A DNA stretch of 20,406 bases. It comes from Thiotrichales bacterium (lineage in GTDB: Bacteria; Pseudomonadota; Gammaproteobacteria; UWMA-0217). The stretch is from positions 1 to 20,406 of the forward strand of contig JANTGD010000013.1 of assembly GCA_024763135.1 (NCBI GenBank). Direction: 5' to 3'. A program made the position numbers and the translations under genes. This document shows positions 7,501 to 13,584 of this stretch, piece after piece; within the stretch, counting starts at the first letter, position 1, and each line of letters opens with the position of its first letter. Under the pieces are notes generated by a model. That model saw nothing but the letters and a program-made list of their open reading frames with translations, did not search any database and was not told where the DNA came from.

Positions 7501-7928
7501 AGATCATCCGTAAGGCACTGGAAAAGCGCGGTATAGACTACAGCCTGCTGACCGGCCAGACGCGTAAGCGCGATGCGGCGATTGCAAGATTTCAGGAAGG
7601 GGAAGCCCCGGTATTTTTGATCAGCCTGAAAGCAGGCGGTGTAGGGCTCAATCTCACCGCCGCCGATACCGTAATCCACTATGACCCATGGTGGAATCCC
7701 GCTGCGGAAAATCAAGCCACAGACCGGGCCCATAGAATCGGGCAAAAAAACACCGTGTTTGTCTACAAGCTCATTACAGAACAAACTGTGGAAGACAAAA
7801 TCCTTGCACTGCAGCAGAAAAAACAAGCCCTTGCAGATTCCATCTACACTGGCGAGCGAACCCAAGGCACAGAAGCAGTCACCGCGGAAGACCTGGAAGA
7901 ATTACTCAAACCGCTTAGCGGTCAATAA
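4599..7928 (+). CDS. SNF2-family helicase with N-terminal SWIM zinc finger
   Basis: About 1109 residues. An N-terminal SWIM finger has the metal ligands CSC...CKH (ECSCPVGYDCKHVAA, about residues 76-92). A long middle region of unknown fold is followed by a full SNF2 ATPase: GLGKT Walker A near residue 672, DEAQ near 765-768, LTGTPLEN, and the C-terminal lobe with LISLKAGGVGLNL, DPWWNPAAENQATDRAHRIGQ split around residues 1029-1049. SNF2 motors translocate on duplex DNA and remodel protein-DNA complexes; the bacterial role of SWIM-bearing members is not well defined. I prefer the ATG at 4599; a GTG at 4569 is possible, but a TACAAT -10-like box (4563-4568) overlaps it and neither start has a clear ribosome binding site. 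Its stop overlaps the alr stop by 7 bases. Confidence 0.93.
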   Translation: MSNTLSLLHIKRACGDQAFKRGQAYQRAGRIRSLQVEAREDGIEIVHASVAGRGRNLYQQIIELRHSEQHQLEIDGECSCPVGYDCKHVAAVLIELIEQRRSTASPGDTLSSIDTWLSDLKNAGSTPQRATSKKNSTTSSYTLVYTLEPDLSSSGPAGLQVSAHKVRMLKRGGYGKPAPFQIDQALEDYYVYDFLHPIDQQIARLLATPTAFYYARYNSEKQLKGEFGELALKKLLESGRCHWRDVEGPVLHEAAPRRIEFEWTQSNDGQQLLYNIEPPVEELLRLQDFWFIDTPQHAVGRVAHPDLSAEQLQVLLQAPVIPAQQLETVARKLLLDTPECPVEPPVALDLEKRRLSQLEPTPRLRLVYAPFRQAPGEAAPVHHARLSFRYAEIEFERLTDHPLHRVCQDNILYEVTREPEMEAHAIEQLEQLGLSRVADTGGEFSLDWTFADATATDEVLFWFELLEHDLDGLKAQGWEIDIDPSFQITFSTADSWDAEVESGGDAWFTLSLGIEVEGQHVNLLPVLVNILAESDTPQTLYQLLEEREHFLVPLDDFHWLKIGTERLQPIFETLVELYDQQPLDKEGNLTLNRLEAAQLGDLLNNPQLRWKGAEELKALNDKLRNFSGITPVTTPEGFQAQLRSYQSQGIAWLNFLQEFGFHGILADDMGLGKTVQTLAHLLREKLSGRQQHPNLVIAPTSLMGNWRREAEHFAPSLRVAVLHGPERHRLFTQLAQYDLILTTYPLLRRDRDLLQKQPFHLIVLDEAQAIKNPKSQTTQTVFELQSQNRLCLTGTPLENHLGELWSMFHFLMPGFLGPLERFNRLYRRPIEKHADDVRAEQLRKRLAPFLLRRTKEAVATELPEKNEIIRTVTLEGDQRDLYESIRMAMDKKVRDEIKRKGLARSQIMILDALLKLRQVCCDPSLVTLPQAKRVKTSAKLQLLMEVLPEMIEEGRRILLFSQFTSMLQIIRKALEKRGIDYSLLTGQTRKRDAAIARFQEGEAPVFLISLKAGGVGLNLTAADTVIHYDPWWNPAAENQATDRAHRIGQKNTVFVYKLITEQTVEDKILALQQKKQALADSIYTGERTQGTEAVTAEDLEELLKPLSGQ

Positions 7929-8983
7929 CTATAGTCCCGAGCACAGCGAGCGCCTGCCGCGCACATCAATTCATAAGGGATTGTACTGGCCATGCTTGCA
8001 ATTTTATCCGCAGGCAGGCCTTCCCCCCATAGTACTGCCTGCATGCCGAGCGTCGCCCGGGGCAGCGGCCGAAGATCCACGGTAATCATGTCCATGGAGA
8101 CCCTCCCCACAATGGGACAAAGCACCCCATCGATCAATACCGGAGTCCCTTCCGCGGCGTGTCTTGGGTAGCCATCGGCATAACCTGCCGCGATGACCCC
8201 TACTTGCATCCGCTCAGGACAGCGATAGGTGCTGCCGTAACCCACCCGATCACCCGCCTGGTGAGTATTGATAGCCACCAGCGGTGCCCGCAGAGTCATG
8301 ACAGGCCAGAGGCCCAGATCGAGCCCATGTTCCTCCACAAAGGGCGATGCGCCGTAGAGCATCAGTCCCGGCCTCACCCAGTCATAGCGCGCCGCCGGCA
8401 TGGCCAGCGTTGCCGCTGAATTGGCTGCACTCGCCATCCGTTTGTACTGTTGGAGCAACTGCTCAAATCGTGCGAGCTGTAATGTATTGATGGGATCTTC
8501 CGGTTCATCTGCATTCGCAAAATGCGTCATTAGCGTGGTGCAGCGGGGTCCCAGACGTTCGAGCAAACGATCGACATCCTCGGGTTGGATGCCCAAACGC
8601 CCCATGCCGGTGTCCACCTTGAGCCAAAGTTCCGGCCAGAGAAAAAAAGAGTCAGGCAGATCAAAAACTTGTTCCCACTGATGGATCACTAACGTAAGCC
8701 CCGCTTCCGTCGCCTCCTGCAACTCCTGCGCATCGTGCGCGCCCTGCAACACCAAAACAGGGCGATCGACTCCCGCCTGCCGCAGCTCTAACCCTTCCCC
8801 CACGCACGCAACCGCAAATCCATCAGCTTCCTGTAATGCATCGATCACTTCGAATACACCATGACCATAGGCATCAGCCTTGACAACTGCGAGTATCCGA
8901 CTCTTTCCAACCACCGAGCGCAACACAGTAAAATTATGTTGTAATGCAGACAGGTTGACGGATACGCGAGCCGGCCGGCTCAT
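7922..8983 (-). CDS. alr: Alanine racemase
   Basis: PLP enzyme interconverting L- and D-alanine, giving D-Ala for peptidoglycan. The PLP lysine is K35 in AVVKADAYGHG; the opposite catalytic tyrosine is Y249 in GDRVGYGSTYR; the arginine near the PLP phosphate/carboxylate site is R129 in GMGRLGI; the C-terminal VGRVSMDMITVD motif is typical. At 353 residues it has the family's usual length. Its ATG overlaps the dnaB stop in ATGA, so the two are probably translationally coupled; the dnaB-alr order is common in gammaproteobacteria. The gene ends inside the end of the convergent SNF2 gene. A dadX paralogue is possible, but the dnaB neighbourhood points to alr. Confidence 0.97.
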   Translation of the reverse strand: MSRPARVSVNLSALQHNFTVLRSVVGKSRILAVVKADAYGHGVFEVIDALQEADGFAVACVGEGLELRQAGVDRPVLVLQGAHDAQELQEATEAGLTLVIHQWEQVFDLPDSFFLWPELWLKVDTGMGRLGIQPEDVDRLLERLGPRCTTLMTHFANADEPEDPINTLQLARFEQLLQQYKRMASAANSAATLAMPAARYDWVRPGLMLYGASPFVEEHGLDLGLWPVMTLRAPLVAINTHQAGDRVGYGSTYRCPERMQVGVIAAGYADGYPRHAAEGTPVLIDGVLCPIVGRVSMDMITVDLRPLPRATLGMQAVLWGEGLPADKIASMASTIPYELMCAAGARCARDYSY

Positions 8984-10383
8984 CCAAAGCTCTCCGAAGA
9001 ATAAACGTCGGGTGCGTAACTCTCGAAGCGGGTAAACTCGCCCCGAAACGTGAGTTTTATCGTTCCAATAGGCCCATTCCGTTGCTTGCCGATAATGATT
9101 TCAGCGACGCCTTTTTCATTCGTTTCTTCGTTATAGACCTCGTCGCGATAGATGAACATAATGAGGTCGGCATCCTGCTCAATCGCGCCCGACTCCCGCA
9201 GATCAGACATCACCGGACGCTTATTGGGGCGCTGTTCGAGACTGCGATTGAGCTGTGATAGCGCAATGACGGGTACCTTCAACTCTTTCGCCAGTGCTTT
9301 AAGACTGCGCGAGATCTCGGAAATTTCTGTGGCGCGGTTTTCGCTTGAACTGGAGGTCTGCATCAACTGCAGATAATCCACCATAATCAGTCCAAGCTGT
9401 TTATGTTCACGGCGCAGACGACGTGCCCGCGCCCGCATTTCGGTAGGAGTCAACGCAGGCGTATCATCGATAAACATAGGAGTTTCGGTGAGCAGCTCGA
9501 CTGCCGTCGTCAGACGCGGCCAGTCTTCTTCCCGCAGTTTACCGGTCCGCAAACGTTGCTGGTTAATGCGTCCCATCGACGAGAGCAAGCGCAGAGCGAG
9601 TTGCTCACCGGGCATTTCCATACTGAAAACAGCAACCGGCAGCCGCTGCTTCATCGCCGCGTATTCGCACAGATTCATGGCAAACGTGGTCTTTCCCATC
9701 GAAGGGCGTCCCGCAACGATCACCAAGTCACCTGCCTGCAATCCCGATGTCATTTCGTCGAGATCCTCATACCCGGTCGGAATCCCGGTGACACCATCAC
9801 CTTTCTCATTCATGGTGTCGATATATTCGACAGCACCTTTGACGAGGCTTTTGAGTGGTTGGAACCCCTGCTGGCCACGCATCCCCTGTTCGGCGATTTC
9901 GAATACCTGGCGCTCGGCTTCGTCGAGAATCTCTTTGCTGTCTCTGCCCTGGGGATTGAAAGCGCTATCGGCAATTTTGCTCGACACGGAGATTAAACTG
10001 CGCAGTATCGAACGCTCTCTAACAATATCGGCGTACGCACGTACATTGGCGGCACTTGGCGTATCACGCGCGAGCATCCCCAAGTACGTCAGCCCTCCCG
10101 CTTGTTCAAGCAAGCCGCGTGGCTCCAGCCACTCTGACAGGGTGACTACATCAAAGGGTTCATTTTTTTCAGCAAGGGCACGAATAGCCGAGTAGATTGT
10201 CTTGTGATCCTGCCGGTAGAAATCTTCTTCCACCACCCGATCGGCAATCTGATCCCAGGTTTGGTTATCCAAAAGCAGGCCACCGAGCACTGCCTGTTCG
10301 GCCTCGATAGAGTGGGGAGGAATTTTGAGTGACTCGACCTCGTCTGTTGGCGAGAAGTCGTCTGGATAGTGTGTATCTGGCAT
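8980..10383 (-). CDS. dnaB: Replicative DNA helicase DnaB
   Basis: Hexameric 5'-3' helicase that unwinds DNA at the replication fork and interacts with primase through its N-terminal domain. That domain is seen from IPPHSIEAEQAVLGGLLL onward; the RecA-like domain has Walker A GRPSMGKTT (about residues 225-233), Walker B IMVDYLQLM (about 333-341) and the conserved SQLNRSLEQRPNKRP and IGKQRNGP motifs. Length about 467 residues, normal for the family. I place the start at the ATG at 10383; a TTG at 10392 would add three residues. No inteins. A 7-bp hairpin lies directly before the ATG. rplI is upstream with 318 bases between, more than usual because a repeat lies there; alr follows with a 4-base overlap. 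Confidence 0.97.
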   Translation of the reverse strand: MPDTHYPDDFSPTDEVESLKIPPHSIEAEQAVLGGLLLDNQTWDQIADRVVEEDFYRQDHKTIYSAIRALAEKNEPFDVVTLSEWLEPRGLLEQAGGLTYLGMLARDTPSAANVRAYADIVRERSILRSLISVSSKIADSAFNPQGRDSKEILDEAERQVFEIAEQGMRGQQGFQPLKSLVKGAVEYIDTMNEKGDGVTGIPTGYEDLDEMTSGLQAGDLVIVAGRPSMGKTTFAMNLCEYAAMKQRLPVAVFSMEMPGEQLALRLLSSMGRINQQRLRTGKLREEDWPRLTTAVELLTETPMFIDDTPALTPTEMRARARRLRREHKQLGLIMVDYLQLMQTSSSSENRATEISEISRSLKALAKELKVPVIALSQLNRSLEQRPNKRPVMSDLRESGAIEQDADLIMFIYRDEVYNEETNEKGVAEIIIGKQRNGPIGTIKLTFRGEFTRFESYAPDVYSSESFG

Positions 10384-10408
10384 TGGCTTCAAATTATTTA
10401 CGAAGCCA
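10384..10408 (-). promoter_or_regulatory. Hairpin directly before the dnaB start codon
   Basis: TGGCTTC (10384-10390) and GAAGCCA (10402-10408) are exact reverse complements around an 11-base A/T-rich loop. On the mRNA the right arm contains the only purine-rich stretch (GAAG) before the dnaB ATG, so the fold could limit ribosome access. The stem is short, and the alternative TTG start lies in it. Confidence 0.3.
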
Positions 10409-10421
10409 TTAAACCATCAAA

Positions 10422-10442
10422 CCCGATCTGCGACCAGACGGG
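10422..10442 (-). terminator. Possible terminator or attenuator between rplI and dnaB
   Basis: CCCG-A-TCTG (10422-10430) can pair with CAGA-CGGG (10435-10442) with one bulged A and a four-base loop, giving an eight-pair stem. On the minus strand it is followed by a T-rich but interrupted tail (TTTGATGGTTTAAT). It could trim transcripts from the ribosomal genes before dnaB. Confidence 0.3.
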
Positions 10443-10477
10443 TGAAGCAATTTAACACCGGCCCTGGGGAAGAACCG

Positions 10478-10570
10478 CTAGCACATCGTCCAGTTTAAAA
10501 CGCCAGACTCAGTTGTCCTGTCTGCCTTCCTGGGTAGGCGCACTGCGCAGGGAATGGTTGCTCCCTTACC
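10478..10570 (+). repeat. IS-end-like dispersed repeat, degenerate copy in the rplI-dnaB gap
   Basis: CGTCCAGTTTAAAA at 10487-10500 is identical to 20323-20336, and GGCGCACTGCGCAGGGAATGG (split: 10538-10558) differs from the right-end copy at two positions. The two blocks are the same 50 bases apart in both copies, so this is one collinear repeat and not two chance matches. On the minus strand both copies keep an open frame that ends at the same TAG (...VLNWT-x-x-stop). This looks like the decayed end of a mobile element. Confidence 0.6.
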
Positions 10571-10660
10571 AAGGAGTGCAACAACACCTGGAATGCCGAC
10601 AGAGCAATCCTTTGAGCGCTTCTGCGATGCCTCACCTCGGCGTTGCAGTGCTTGCCAGGG

Positions 10661-10694
10661 ACGCTGGCATCAGCCGAACCGCTGATACCAGCGT
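10661..10694 (-). terminator. Strong hairpin just after rplI
   Basis: ACGCTGGCATCAGC (10661-10674) pairs with GCTGATACCAGCGT (10681-10694) at 13 of 14 positions, the exception being a G-T wobble or A-C mismatch depending on strand, with a 6-base loop. It begins 7 bases after the rplI stop. There is no T-run behind it on the minus strand, so it may stabilise or process the 3' end of the ribosomal mRNA more than terminate it. Confidence 0.5.
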
Positions 10695-10701
10695 GGGGAC
10701 A

Positions 10702-11163
10702 TCAGTGTTCTGTCTCTTCTTCCGGGACCACAACGATTTTAACGGGCACATCGACATCAGAATGGAGATGGATTTCAATCTCATACTCTCCGGTGTGACG
10801 CAGCGCCCCTTCCGGCAAGCGAACTTCTCGCTTCTCAACAGGATTCCCTGTTGCACTGATCGCTTCTGCAATTTCTGCAGTACCGACCGATCCAAACAAC
10901 TTGCCCTCAGAACCGACATTGGCTTCAATGACCACCTCGAGTTCGGCCAGCTTTTCCTGTCGCGCCTGTGCTTGTGCCAACGCATCGGCAGCGGCCTTTT
11001 CCAGCTCCGCACGACGAGTCTCGAACTCCGCCAAGTTCGCCTCGGTGGCATATTTGGCTTTGCCGCTGGGTATCAAAAAATTACGGGCATAACCCGGACG
11101 GACGGAGACTTTGTCTCCCAAATTACCGAGGTTTTCAACCTTGTCTAACAGAATCACATCCAT
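10702..11163 (-). CDS. rplI: 50S ribosomal protein L9
   Basis: Binds 23S rRNA near the base of the L1 stalk. The N-terminal domain shows the family signature DVILLDKVENLGNLGDKVSV and RPGYARNFLIPSGKA; a long alanine/glutamate helix follows (about residues 45-75), then the C-terminal domain with GSEGKLFGSVGT and a glutamate-rich end (PEEETEH). By homology the start is the ATG at 11163 (153 residues); an adjacent ATG at 11166 and a GTG at 11172 are possible, and AAGG lies 8 bases upstream of 11163. The gene follows the DUF2232 gene after about 140 bases that hold a dispersed repeat, and is followed by a strong hairpin. Confidence 0.97.
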   Translation of the reverse strand: MDVILLDKVENLGNLGDKVSVRPGYARNFLIPSGKAKYATEANLAEFETRRAELEKAAADALAQAQARQEKLAELEVVIEANVGSEGKLFGSVGTAEIAEAISATGNPVEKREVRLPEGALRHTGEYEIEIHLHSDVDVPVKIVVVPEEETEH

Positions 11164-11228
11164 CATTTTCACCTTAATTGGTCTTGATCACAGGCACTGC
11201 CACAAGAACACAGCGCTGTCATCGTTTA

Positions 11229-11310
11229 TAAATCGTTTTGTCTGCGCCGGTGCGCCTGAACCCCCAGAGAGCCGCTGAATATGGCTTTACTATCGATTGT
11301 CTTAGTCAGT
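11229..11310 (-). repeat. Dispersed repeat family C, copy 2
   Basis: Reverse complement of 1051-1132: ACTGACTAAG, GTAAAGCCA and TCTCT blocks are shared, with 49 of the first 60 bases identical by hand count. Its first bases (ACT GAC TAA) are also the last two codons and the stop of the DUF2232 gene, so the repeat starts exactly at that gene's 3' end and fills most of the gap before rplI. Confidence 0.65.
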
Positions 11311-12198
11311 GGCCCGGCGGCGGAAATCAGCGAAACTGTCTACCAAACCCAGACCCGCAATCGACATGACCATGGGCGCTAGAAACACAATCAAAAACAC
11401 ATACATCGCCACCAATACCGCTTTGGGCCAGCCTCTTCGCTTGACTAACGCATGCACCACGGCGAATCCCTGCAATAAAAAAACCACTGCGGCAACGGTT
11501 GCCAGCGACATGGTCAGTGGTGAAGCCACCAGCAGCGCAAGGAATATCAGCGTCACTGCCAGCAAAGCCGGCCATTGCCCCAGGCGCAACTCCTGAAACT
11601 CGGCCGCAAAACCACCTGGATTGTATAACGCAGCCTGCATCGCACGCCCCAGCATCAGTGTGACCACGGAGCTGAGTAATACCGCCGCCGTCAGCAACCC
11701 GCTGAGCGAGCGTGCAATGGCGCGCAACTGATCATCCAATGTCGGTCCCTGCGACTCCATTTTTTCGAGCGCCGGACGCAGATATTCATCGAGCAGGCTC
11801 AGCCACCAGGCTTCCTGGTTGGGCAGTAACAGGTAAACCACCACCAGCACGAGCAGCGATGCCACCATTCCCACCTGGAGCGTCAGCGTCCAGCTGGAAG
11901 ACACTCGCAACACAACCGCCAGACCCAGCAATGGAAGCCATTGAATGAGCCCTGATCCCAGCCCCAGCCACAACCCTTGCCCCATTGATGCAGTGACCGC
12001 GCCTAATGCCAATGCACTGAAAAGCGTCACGAACAACGCTTGTTGCAGGCCAACCCGCAGCACAACCAGTGCAATAATGGCGCCGCTGAGTATTCCAACG
12101 GGCGCTAGAAATAAAGCTGCAATGGAAAACCCCACTGCAGCCAGAACGGCCTGGGGTAAGCCACGCATTACAAACTGCGCCAAGCTCTTCAAGATCAT
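11302..12198 (-). CDS. DUF2232 polytopic membrane protein in the ribosomal gene cluster
   Basis: 298 residues, strongly hydrophobic, with about eight predicted transmembrane stretches; examples are AAVGFSIAALFLAPVGILSG, LLVLVVVYLLLP, LLAVTLIFLALLVASPL and VLVAMYVFLIVFLAPMVM. The family (YybS-like, DUF2232) lacks a settled function. In several gammaproteobacteria a gene of this kind sits between rpsR and rplI, as here, which supports the call. The one larger loop (about residues 130-170: PNQEAWWLSLLDEYLRPALEK) is acidic and may be periplasmic or cytoplasmic. The ATG at 12198 lacks a good ribosome binding site. There are 151 bases between it and rpsR, with no ORF. The stop lies in a dispersed repeat. 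Confidence 0.85.
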   Translation of the reverse strand: MILKSLAQFVMRGLPQAVLAAVGFSIAALFLAPVGILSGAIIALVVLRVGLQQALFVTLFSALALGAVTASMGQGLWLGLGSGLIQWLPLLGLAVVLRVSSSWTLTLQVGMVASLLVLVVVYLLLPNQEAWWLSLLDEYLRPALEKMESQGPTLDDQLRAIARSLSGLLTAAVLLSSVVTLMLGRAMQAALYNPGGFAAEFQELRLGQWPALLAVTLIFLALLVASPLTMSLATVAAVVFLLQGFAVVHALVKRRGWPKAVLVAMYVFLIVFLAPMVMSIAGLGLVDSFADFRRRATD

Positions 12199-12349
12199 GT
12201 CACACGATCACTCATCACGCACAAGGTTGACATTGGTGTGGCGGGTAACGCCGACGTCCGGTCAGATAGTCTGGACGCTTGTTTGCGCTCGCCCAGCATT
12301 TGCCTTCCTTCGCGGGCGTGCACGCCACAGTGGCGGATGGGGCTAGACG

Positions 12350-12574
12350 CTACTGGCTGTCGGTGTAGGGCATTAGCGCCAGATACCGCGCCCGTTTGAT
12401 CGCGGTCGCCAGCTGACGCTGATAGCGCGCCTTGGTGCCAGTGATACGACTGGGAACGATCTTGCCGGTTTCTGTCACATATTGTTTGAGCGTTTCGAGA
12501 TCTTTGTAGTCGATCTCCTTGACCCCTTCGGCAGTGAACCGGCAAAAACGTTTACGCTGAAAAAAACGAGACAT
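12350..12574 (-). CDS. rpsR: 30S ribosomal protein S18
   Basis: 74 residues, the usual length. It carries the family motifs KRFCRFTAEG, EIDYKDLETLKQYVTE, GKIVPSRITGTKARYQRQL and AIKRARYLALMPY. S18 forms a dimer with S6 in the platform of the 30S subunit. The ATG has GAGGAT 6 bases upstream. Only 24 bases separate it from rpsF, so the two are co-transcribed; priB, which lies between them in many beta- and gammaproteobacteria, is absent here. Confidence 0.98.
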   Translation of the reverse strand: MSRFFQRKRFCRFTAEGVKEIDYKDLETLKQYVTETGKIVPSRITGTKARYQRQLATAIKRARYLALMPYTDSQ

Positions 12575-12598
12575 ATCTTTATCCTCTGCGGGTTGATG

Positions 12599-13015
12599 TT
12601 ACGACGACGCTGCAGTCGTTTCAGTTTTCTCAGATTCAGCCGTTGGCTGTGCTTTCTCTGCGGGCGCTTCGCTGGTTTGAGGGGCAGCCCCTTCGTCTTC
12701 CTGCTTGGCCAACGGAGAAGTCTCAGTAACAGCCTCATCTCGACGGATGATGAGATTACGGATGATTGCATCATTGAAACGGAAAATGCTGACCAGCTCA
12801 TCGTGTACATCCTGGCCGCACTCAATGTTCATCAACACGTAATGCGCCTTATGGATTTTATTGATGGGATATGCGAGCTGACGACGCCCCCAGTCTTCGA
12901 CGCGATGCACCACGCCCTGACCTTCCTGAACCAGCGCTTTGTAGCGCTCGATCATGGCAGGAACCTGCTCACTCTGATCAGGGTGGACCAGAAACACGAT
13001 CTCATAATGTCTCAC
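12599..13015 (-). CDS. rpsF: 30S ribosomal protein S6
   Basis: 138 residues starting at a GTG (13015), with GGGAG 7 bases upstream. The S6 core occupies about residues 1-95: MRHYEIVFLVHPDQ, the GGxRxLAYPI-like WGRRQLAYPINK, and HYVLMNIE. The remaining 40 or so residues are a low-complexity tail rich in Glu, Ala, Pro and Thr (for example GAAPQTSEAPAEKAQPTAES), ending ASS. E. coli S6 also has an acidic tail that RimK extends with glutamates; this tail is similar in character but longer and without a Glu-Glu end. First gene of the cluster, with its own promoter and structured leader. Confidence 0.98.
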   Translation of the reverse strand: MRHYEIVFLVHPDQSEQVPAMIERYKALVQEGQGVVHRVEDWGRRQLAYPINKIHKAHYVLMNIECGQDVHDELVSIFRFNDAIIRNLIIRRDEAVTETSPLAKQEDEGAAPQTSEAPAEKAQPTAESEKTETTAASS

Positions 13016-13039
13016 TTAAAAACTCCCAATGGTTTGAAC

Positions 13040-13081
13040 AGCTTCCCACACCCGTGGTGAAGCTAGGAGCCGCCGTAGCGG
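13040..13081 (-). promoter_or_regulatory. Structured rpsF leader, possible S6:S18 autoregulatory site
   Basis: On the mRNA, AGCTTC and GAAGCT (13064-13059 and 13045-13040) pair, enclosing a bulged A and CCAC-GGGT-GTGG. A second small hairpin CCGC-TACG-GCGG (13081-13070) has a stable UNCG-type loop. In many bacteria the S6:S18 dimer binds a structured leader of rpsF to limit its own synthesis. The place fits; whether the conserved CCG-bearing contact motif is present must be tested by a covariance model. Confidence 0.4.
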
Positions 13082-13097
13082 ATAAAAAAGGGGCGTA

Positions 13098-13126
13098 ATC
13101 ATAGGAGATACGGTAGCAATTAGCAA
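13098..13126 (-). promoter_or_regulatory. Sigma70 promoter of the rpsF cluster
   Basis: On the minus strand TTGCTA (13126-13121) is followed after 17 bases by TATGAT (13103-13098). Spacing is optimal, the -35 matches 4 of 6 and the -10 matches 5 of 6 consensus positions. Transcription would start near 13091, giving a leader of about 75 bases that contains the two hairpins before the GTG of rpsF. Confidence 0.6.
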
Positions 13127-13182
13127 ATCCCCAAGCGGGGCGAAGCACTTTGAACTCAAAAGTACCCGCGCATAGCCATTCA

Positions 13183-13342
13183 GGAAGCTCTGATTAGTTC
13201 TGGCGCGAGCAGATTGTGGTGAAAAATTGTCCAGTTCAAGGCGCGGATCGCAGGTAATAGCTGGCTATTGCGAAGATCTGCAACGCAGAAGTGGGCGATT
13301 TTGCGCCGCAAGATGCCGTGTTACGCATTGCTCAGAGCTTCC
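13183..13342. mobile_element. 160-bp MITE-like element A, copy 1
   Basis: Ends in inverted repeats GGAAGCTCTGA and TCAGAGCTTCC (one further mismatch then similarity). The whole 160 bases align without gaps to 17007-17166 with about 12 differences by hand count. Internal inverted segments (GGCGC/GCGCC, AAAAAT/ATTTT) let most of it fold on itself. It has no transposase. The GGAAG end recalls IS5-type ends, but that link is inference. It lies between the rpsF promoter and the hsp20 promoter; no clear target duplication. Confidence 0.75.
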
Positions 13343-13458
13343 ATAATTTGCATGCTGTCGGGCTTTCGCGAACCTGCACGCATTGCACGAGCAGAAAAAG
13401 TACACAAAACCAGCCGACGCTGTCATCGAACGCGCGGTCATCCCTTAGGCAGAGGCCA
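13343..13458. other. Spacer between MITE-like element and hsp20 promoter
   Basis: Nothing convincing seen: no gene-like frame, no strong hairpin, no repeat shared with the rest of the window. Confidence 0.4.
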
Positions 13459-13487
13459 CTTGAAACTAAGTCGTCCGTCTCCATATA
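13459..13487 (+). promoter_or_regulatory. Sigma32 heat-shock promoter of the hsp20 gene
   Basis: CTTGAAA at 13459-13465 is followed after 13 bases by CTCCATATA at 13479-13487. This fits the sigma32 pattern CTTGAAA / CCCCATnTA with the same 13-base gap as the E. coli dnaK promoter. Transcription would start near 13494, leaving a leader of about 90 bases. In that leader CCTT at 13550-13554 can pair with the AAGG of the ribosome binding site, a weak hint of thermal control. Confidence 0.7.
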
Positions 13488-13584
13488 CAGGAACAATCGA
13501 CCCGGTGCCATAGTGATTGCTCGAGCCGCAGCCCGGCCATGCACGGCACCTTCTGTCAAACCCTAAAAAACAAGGAGCTACGCG

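Noticed and set aside
9488..10195. A long open frame on the plus strand opposite dnaB
   Set aside because: It is antisense to a certain dnaB gene, its translation has no family signature and is Ser/Arg rich as expected for a shadow frame.
10513..11148. A long plus-strand open frame opposite rplI
   Set aside because: It spans a repeat and the antisense of rplI; cysteine-rich and unlike a real protein.
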